Source: Nannochloropsis salina CCMP1776
Lineage: Eukaryota > Sar > Eustigmatophyceae > Eustigmatales > Monodopsidaceae
DNA length: 64,000 nucleotides
NCBI GenBank assembly: GCA_004565275.1
Contig: SDOX01000005.1
Location: 480,051 to 544,050 of the forward strand
Direction of reading: 5' to 3'
Shown here one piece after another: positions 59,030 to 64,000 of the stretch (position 1 is the stretch's first letter; every line of letters begins with the position of its first letter). The notes beneath the pieces were generated by a model. The model worked only from the letters and a program-made list of their open reading frames with translations. It was not told the DNA's origin and made no database searches. The position numbers and the translations under genes are program-made.

Positions 59030-59765
59030 GGTGTGAAGAGTCTGTATGTGCTGTATATCGGACAAGAGCTGTGAATGTCCGAAAACTAAAAGTGGAATGA
59101 ATGTCGTGGAGCAGACTGTTTGTCACGCGGCGCGTGGCCTCTATGGGGAGGCACGCATCACTCCACGCTCAAGCACACAAAGCGGAGGCGGAAGCGCGAG
59201 GGGGGAATGGTTTCCCGTCGAGACCGCCTCTGAGTCCGTGAAGGTGGCAAATTTCCGATGGCGCATGTATCTGTGGGTGCCCACGGGGGTGTGATGCGGG
59301 TTTTCACATATCGACAGGCACATTTTGCGAAACGGAAATGTCTTTTGGTAAGTCTTACGCGAACCGAGGGCTTGTGTCGTCATTACCAGCTAAGCCGCCC
59401 GCCCTTCAACACCATGCGCAGCTCGCTGTGCACTCGAAAGCAAGGATCTGAAACTCTGCGGAAGAGGGATGATGGACGCCAGTGCGACATGCCGGGATTT
59501 TGTACGCGCGGTGTAATGGTGTACACGTGCTTTAGACTTTCGAAGTTTGAAGCACGGTTTACGATCTGCTAGGACTGAGAAGGTGGCTGATGTTTGCCGC
59601 GTTAAATCACTCATTTCTGATGGTATAGGAAACTCATAATGTTCCCATCGATACTGTACAGGTGGGCTACATTTATAATAAGCATACCGCCTTGCGGTTC
59701 CCACCCTCACCTCGCGGTTAGGCCCGCACCCCGTAGGCCTTTGATATCCTTTCCTCCCAGAAACG
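59030..59765. other. Divergent promoter region
   Basis: 5' sides of the ChaN-like gene and PAM16. No RNA gene or further coding exon found on either strand. Confidence 0.45.
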
Positions 59766-60179
59766 ATGAGCGGCCCTTTTGTCCGCATGCTCGTCAATAT
59801 TGCCGTCATGTCAGCATCTGTCTTCTCGCGTGCTTTCGTTGCAGCCTATCATCAAGCGCTGCAAAACGCTAAACAGGGTGGCGGCACGGCTGCCAAAGCA
59901 GCCTCTCGCACGTACGGCGGAATGGCCCCTGACGAGGCCCTGAAGGTCTTAAATCTTCAGAAGACAGACTTGAAGTCCTCCGCCCGCATCATGGAGCAGT
60001 TTGACAAATATTTTTCACAGAACGAAACCGGCAAAGGAGGTTCTTTCTATCTGCAATCGAAGGTCTACCGGGCGAAGGAGTGTCTAGAACGTGCTATCAA
60101 AGAGGAAAAAGCGAAAGCTGGGAAGGCGAGGTCGGAGGCTGAGGAGGCCCGGCGGGAGAATGCTCAAAAGCGAGGATAA
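59766..60179 (+). CDS. PAM16: Mitochondrial import motor subunit PAM16/TIM16 (Magmas)
   Basis: Intronless, 137 residues, the usual family length. An N-terminal hydrophobic stretch ([27 protein letters not shown]) binds the inner membrane in homologues. The J-like domain follows, with [13 protein letters not shown] (family M-xx-EA-xIL), a non-HPD loop, and [30 protein letters not shown], which matches the [29 protein letters not shown] pattern of PAM16. The charged tail is Lys/Glu/Ala-rich. PAM16 pairs with PAM18 to control mtHsp70 in protein import. The HPD motif is absent, as expected for this subunit. Confidence 0.95.
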   Translation: [137 protein letters not shown]

Positions 60180-60740
60180 CAGAAGCGTACAAAAGCATGA
60201 AAGAACTGTATGATGATCCGTTTGGGATGGGTGAAAGGCTTACGAAATGGCACGGATGCGGCTTGATTATTTTTTGCAGTTTTTTTGAGAGCACGGGCAC
60301 CGAACCCTGTCATCGTTCGGCATCCCTGAGCTGCCAACATAGCAATGGCGGATGTATGTGACTTCGCGGAAATGAGATTCCGTCGTGTTTATTTCTTTCG
60401 CTCTGCCTATCTAGGTGTGCACCATTTTCAAGTTGCACTGGACGAGCGCCCTAGTCTCCAACCCCAGCCATAAAGCACCTCACGGGCGCAGTCACGATAC
60501 TTTTATATACTGGTTTCCCGCAATGTGCTGCTCCAATCTCGGAAACAGAGTAATAACGAGGAGAAGACCCGCCAGTCAATGGGGTCAACAGTAAAAGCAT
60601 TCGAGCATCCTAGACTCTCGCACTTCAGTCCATAGACAAGTCAGAATTCACTCTTGACGCTGGCTGCTCTATGTGCTACTCCACGCCCGACTGCTATGAG
60701 CCTTCCTCGGCACTTCCAGTCGCCGTGCTTCCACACCGGA
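60180..60740. other. Intergenic between convergent genes
   Basis: 3' sides of PAM16 and the PDZ-protein gene. Nothing recognised. Confidence 0.4.
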
Positions 60741-61618
60741 TTAAAACAAGCCGAAGAATTTCTTCTTTCCCTTCTCCTCGTCCTCCAGTTGCCTGAGGAG
60801 CGTGGCATCGTCTGGCTTCTTGGGCGCGGGCTTCGCCTTGGGGGCGGGGGCCTTGAACACGCTCTTCTTCGGTGCCGCCTTGGACCGCTCCAAGACAATC
60901 TTGACCGTGTTCCCCTGACGGACTTTGATGGCCTGCATGATCATGCCCAGTCCCGCTCCCCGCGCGCTCCAGCATTCGTCCCCAAACGTGGCACTGATCA
61001 TAGTCACCAGGTCACCTTTCTCTACTTTGCCCGACTGAGAGGACGGTGAGGGGGTTTGAGCGGGTGAGTGCGGTGTTCGAAGTGTTGAAGGAAAGCGGTA
61101 AACACCTATCCCGCTTGCCGCTTATTCAATGATTTGAGCCAAAAGACCAAATAGTTGTTGATCCCATTTCTTTCACATTTTTCAGGCGTCCTACGTACCC
61201 GCATTGCGTTTCCCGCGGGGGACAACTCCTTCACATACACGTTGCCTTTCTCGTCCTCTTCCAGCACAATGCCCAGCGGCTTCTGGAGCTCAACCACTAG
61301 GTCCAGGGGGCCCGGTTTACGAGCCGCTCGATTCTTGTTGAATTCGCTCATGCCGCCCGCCATCATGGTCGTCCTTGATGGAGTACTGGACCCCACATTT
61401 AGAATAAGCGCATGTAAGAATGTAACTTGCCACTTTGGTCGGACGATAATGTAATAAGTGGGATCCTTTGCGTGAACTTCACCCACGTACCTGTGAGATC
61501 TTGACACCACGCCGGTAGTGGCCCTGGACGCGGTGCTGAGACTCGGCGTAACGAAAGCAGAGGTCAAGCCGACAAAAGCTGCAGCTACTACCATAACGGC
61601 GACTTTGGAAAGCGTCAT
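60741..61618 (-). CDS. Small plastid-targeted PDZ-domain protein
   Basis: Three exons (61618-61491, 61385-61199, 61034-60741) join in phase to 202 residues. Exon 1 encodes a signal peptide KVAVMVVAAAFVGLTSAF and a Ser/Thr/Arg-rich transit-like part: a clear bipartite plastid presequence. Exons 2 and 3 encode a PDZ-like fold: LDLVVELQKPLGIVLEED (carboxylate-binding-loop side), GNVYVKELSPAGNAMR, then SGKVEKGDLVTMISATFGD and GLGMIMQAIKVRQGNTVKIVLER. The C-terminus is Lys/Pro/Ala-rich, ending KKKFFGLF. Plastid PDZ proteins of this size appear in algae and plants without settled roles. Intron positions split the presequence from the domain and the domain in its middle. Confidence 0.83.
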
Positions 61619-61954
61619 TCTTTAAAATAGGCGTAAAGCTATGCTACCACGTCTCTGTAGTCAGCAGAATACGGTGCGGAATGAGTGCAAGCATGGATTT
61701 CAGCTATGTGAGGATTACTACCTTCACAATGTCGTACCAGGTCAGATAGATCACGAAGAGGAAGAGCGACATACGTGAAGATGGCGGGTGAGCCAGAAAG
61801 GACATACAAAACAACCTCCTTAGCTTGGAGACTACACTGGTAAAGCAAGCAAAAGATTGCCGGTGATATTCACGAGCTAGCCAACAATATCTCTCTCGTT
61901 GGTGCCAAACCATGCTGTACCAAGAAACAAAAACATGAGCATCGCAGAAGGGCT
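61619..61954. other. Divergent promoter region
   Basis: 5' sides of the PDZ-protein gene and the small plus-strand gene. No feature supported. Confidence 0.4.
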
Positions 61955-62309
61955 ATGTCAGAAAGTCTCTTGATTATCCGACGCCTGTTCGCGAGTCGCC
62001 TACAGGCTGACATTTGGGGATATTTCGTTTGCCTGGAACGGATCAAGTGGAAGGGATTGCGCGAGTGGGAGAGGAAAGCGAGGCAGGATTTGGAGCCCGA
62101 AAGGTAAACGTTTGCACTCGCACATCCTCTGTTTTACTTTCGCACTGCGAAAATCCTAACAATCTTTTGCTGAATTTTTCGTGAGACTGACTCTACTGCC
62201 ACTCATCTGTTGTAGGTGGGCCTGGAGCGGAGCCTTCATTTCTGGCGCCGCCGGTATCATATCAACGGTTGCTGCTCCTCCACCCCTCATCACCTATGGC
62301 GTGCACTGA
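61955..62309 (+). CDS. 80-residue single-pass membrane protein, family not recognised
   Basis: Two exons (61955-62103 and 62216-62309) join across a GTAAAC donor and a TTGTAG acceptor to 80 residues. Neither exon alone is long enough to stand out. It starts MSESLLIIRRLFASRLQADIW, has a basic middle (LERIKWKGLREWERKARQDL) and a hydrophobic C-terminal segment (WSGAFISGAAGIISTVAAPPPLI) ending at a TGA. The length, amphipathic start and single helix resemble accessory subunits of mitochondrial inner-membrane complexes, but no motif proves this. Its stop lies 16 bp before the HAD gene's chosen ATG on the same strand. Confidence 0.5.
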
Positions 62310-62325
62310 AAGGGATGGTCGCAGA

Positions 62326-63930
62326 ATGAGAAGACGAGTTGCAGGAAGTGGTGCAGTACTTCTTGCATATATGGTGGTAAGTTTCGATACTCTTATGAAG
62401 CATTGTTTGGATGTGAAACGGAAAGTCGATTTTTTTTTGAAGTGCTATTAAGGCTGCCCATATACTTGGGGTGCGCCCTAGTAAGAAAGTGTTCAGCTTT
62501 AAAGGATGTGGTGCGGAAGGTAGTTTGCTCAAAAACTCACGTGCATGTCATACGTTGTGCCACGTTTGTATCTTTTTCGAAATGGGTTCAAGTTAGCTCG
62601 ACTTTAGATGGTCCAGAGTAGGGAAAGAGATGCAAAGGTAATTACTATCCATTTGAAGGCAAGACAGAGGGAGAGCACCAGTTGTGGCAAACATGGAAAA
62701 AAAAGGCTTTGAAAAATGTCGTAGCATTATTAAGTACTGTTTTTGTTAAGGGTGCGGAAACAATTCAGATCATGGTGTTGTATGATAAACCGCTTACGCC
62801 CATCTCCGCTTCATAATCTCCTTCCAACTCTTCTTTCACAGGGCATCAGCTCGGCCTTCATCCTTTCCCCGGCGAAATTCTCCGGCAGCAGTACCACTAC
62901 TACTAGATGGAGCAATAGGAGAAGATGCATTGTCCCTACCCCCTCCACGTCCCCGACCTCTCTTCAGGCCTCAGCCTTCGAGAATTTAGGCATGCCCCCC
63001 ATTAGACCACGGGGTTCCAGAGACCAGAAGCTGGAGGAGGAAGCAGAAGAGAGCACCTTGGCTGGAGAAGCTGTGGAGGCTCCTCCTGTCCGGCCTGTCC
63101 CTGAGCTTATAACCATGAACGCCTTCGGCCTCCTGATCGAGCCGACGGACGAGGTGGGTCTTTTTTTCCGTGAGGTCTTTATGAAGCACTATGACTACAA
63201 GGTACGTCTGCCACGTCCCGAGCGCTTTACTGTCGCATTTGACAAAGCGTACGATGCTCGTCGGTCGGAGTACCCAAACTTCGGCGCGAAAGCGGGAATG
63301 AGTGCGGAGGAATGGTGGGCCCCGATCTTCTACAAGACCTTCCTGGATGTGGGCTTCCCCAAGGAGGACCTGGACGAGGTATTCGTGGGCGTGTTTGAAG
63401 AGTTATACTATGAGTCTCTGACGAGTGAATGGGCCTGGGAGACTGTGGACGACGTCTTGCCGATGATGGACAAGCTGCAGGAGTGGCGGATGCAGGGCGG
63501 GCCCAAGCTGGGCGTGATATGTGATTACGACGAGCGCCTCACCAAAATTTTGGAAAATTTGGACATATTGCATTACTTTGATGTTGTCGTCTCCTCGCGT
63601 GAGTCGGGCGCCGGTAAGCCGGATCCTCGTCCGTTCTTGCTGGCGATGGAGAAAGCAGGGGTGAAGGACCCTAAAAAGGTGATGCACCTGGGGCAAAACT
63701 TTGACCACGACGTGGTAGGGGCAGCGGCGGCGGGAATGGATTCCATGTGGGTTGTGATGCCATCATACGACTACCTAGAGCCGGATCAGGAGGCTCGGCA
63801 GGTGGAATTCACCAAAATTGGGGACTTGGAGGCAGTATTGACCATGTTCGACAAGAGTGATCCCGATCGTCTGATCAGCACCACGGACAAGAACAAAAAC
63901 AGACAGGGACACCTGCGCGTGCAGTACTGA
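62326..63930 (+). CDS. HDHD3-like HAD-fold protein with replaced catalytic residues, plastid-type presequence
   Basis: Exon 1 (62326-62376) and exon 2 (62842-63930) join in phase to 379 residues. Exon 1 encodes MRRRVAGSGAVLLAYMV, and exon 2 continues GISSAFILSP, so splicing builds a signal peptide ending SSAF. The acceptor is strong (pyrimidine tract then CACAG). A disordered part to about residue 105 precedes the HAD domain. SEYPNFGAKAGMSAEEWW and DVVVSSRESGAGKPDPRPF follow HDHD3 closely. Motif I reads NAFGLLI in place of DVxDTL, so both Asp residues are gone. Motif II reads CDYDERL in place of SNFDxRL, and motif IV reads GQNFDHD in place of GDNxxxD. The motif III Lys is kept. A pseudoenzyme is likely. 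An in-frame ATG at 62296 is possible but overlaps the upstream gene. Confidence 0.82.
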
Positions 63931-64000
63931 AGAGATTATCTAATCAGACTGGAATGAAGAGAGGAGAAATAAAAGGAGGAAGAGGGAGAGTATGGTCATC

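Noticed and set aside
1-64000. CRISPR arrays, bacterial operons, IS elements, virus-like or LTR elements
   Set aside because: No regularly spaced repeats, terminal repeats, integrase, reverse transcriptase or capsid-like sequence was seen; gene structure is eukaryotic throughout.

Overview
The window is nuclear DNA from a compact eukaryotic genome, most likely a photosynthetic stramenopile. A eustigmatophyte of the Nannochloropsis/Microchloropsis kind is my best guess, by inference rather than by database match. The evidence is a fucoxanthin/violaxanthin-type light-harvesting protein, and several proteins that open with a signal peptide ending in a small residue followed by Phe (TSAF, STAF, THAF, AAAF, SSAF). 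That is the two-part targeting signal of plastids bounded by four membranes. Core nuclear genes (TAF5, APC5, PABPN1, DDX49, PARN) sit beside them. Genes are dense, on both strands, and have zero to four GT-AG introns, often near the 5' end. No CRISPR array, operon, insertion sequence, virus-like element or retroelement was seen.

Layout, left to right. 1-2582: a PH-domain coiled-coil protein leaving the window. 3260-4923: nucleotide-sugar 4,6-dehydratase. 5145-6482: C9orf78/TLS1-type splicing factor. 6886-8571: PARN-like deadenylase. 8941-10811: two genes with plastid-type presequences. 11895-12791: atypical SDR. 13084-17001: TAF5 and ARMC6-like genes. 17498-21115: a large low-complexity/coiled-coil protein. 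21518-22138: light-harvesting protein. 22580-26811: a FUSC-type membrane transporter. 26812-28439: gene-poor, with one tRNA-like relic.

28440-41610 holds NBP35, a YVH1/DUSP12-like phosphatase, a Cys-rich type II membrane protein, syntaxin-16, molybdenum cofactor sulfurase and an O-fucosyltransferase-like enzyme. 42074-50804 holds a plastid-type TadA deaminase, a ZDHHC4-like palmitoyltransferase, POC1, a GT64 glycosyltransferase and DDX49. 50930-63930 holds a plastid-type ferredoxin/metallo-beta-lactamase fusion, PABPN1, APC5, a ChaN-like protein, PAM16, a small PDZ protein, a newly built 80-residue gene and a HAD-family protein whose catalytic residues have been replaced.

The genes do not form one pathway. 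Themes recur: RNA processing (C9orf78, PARN, PABPN1, DDX49, TadA), secretory-pathway glycosylation and trafficking (dehydratase, fucosyltransferase, GT64, syntaxin-16, DHHC), Fe-S and molybdenum cofactor biology (NBP35, MOCOS, ferredoxin-MBL), and plastid proteins. Exon-intron structures were built by hand from splice motifs, reading phase and family alignment recalled from memory. No transcript or database search was available.
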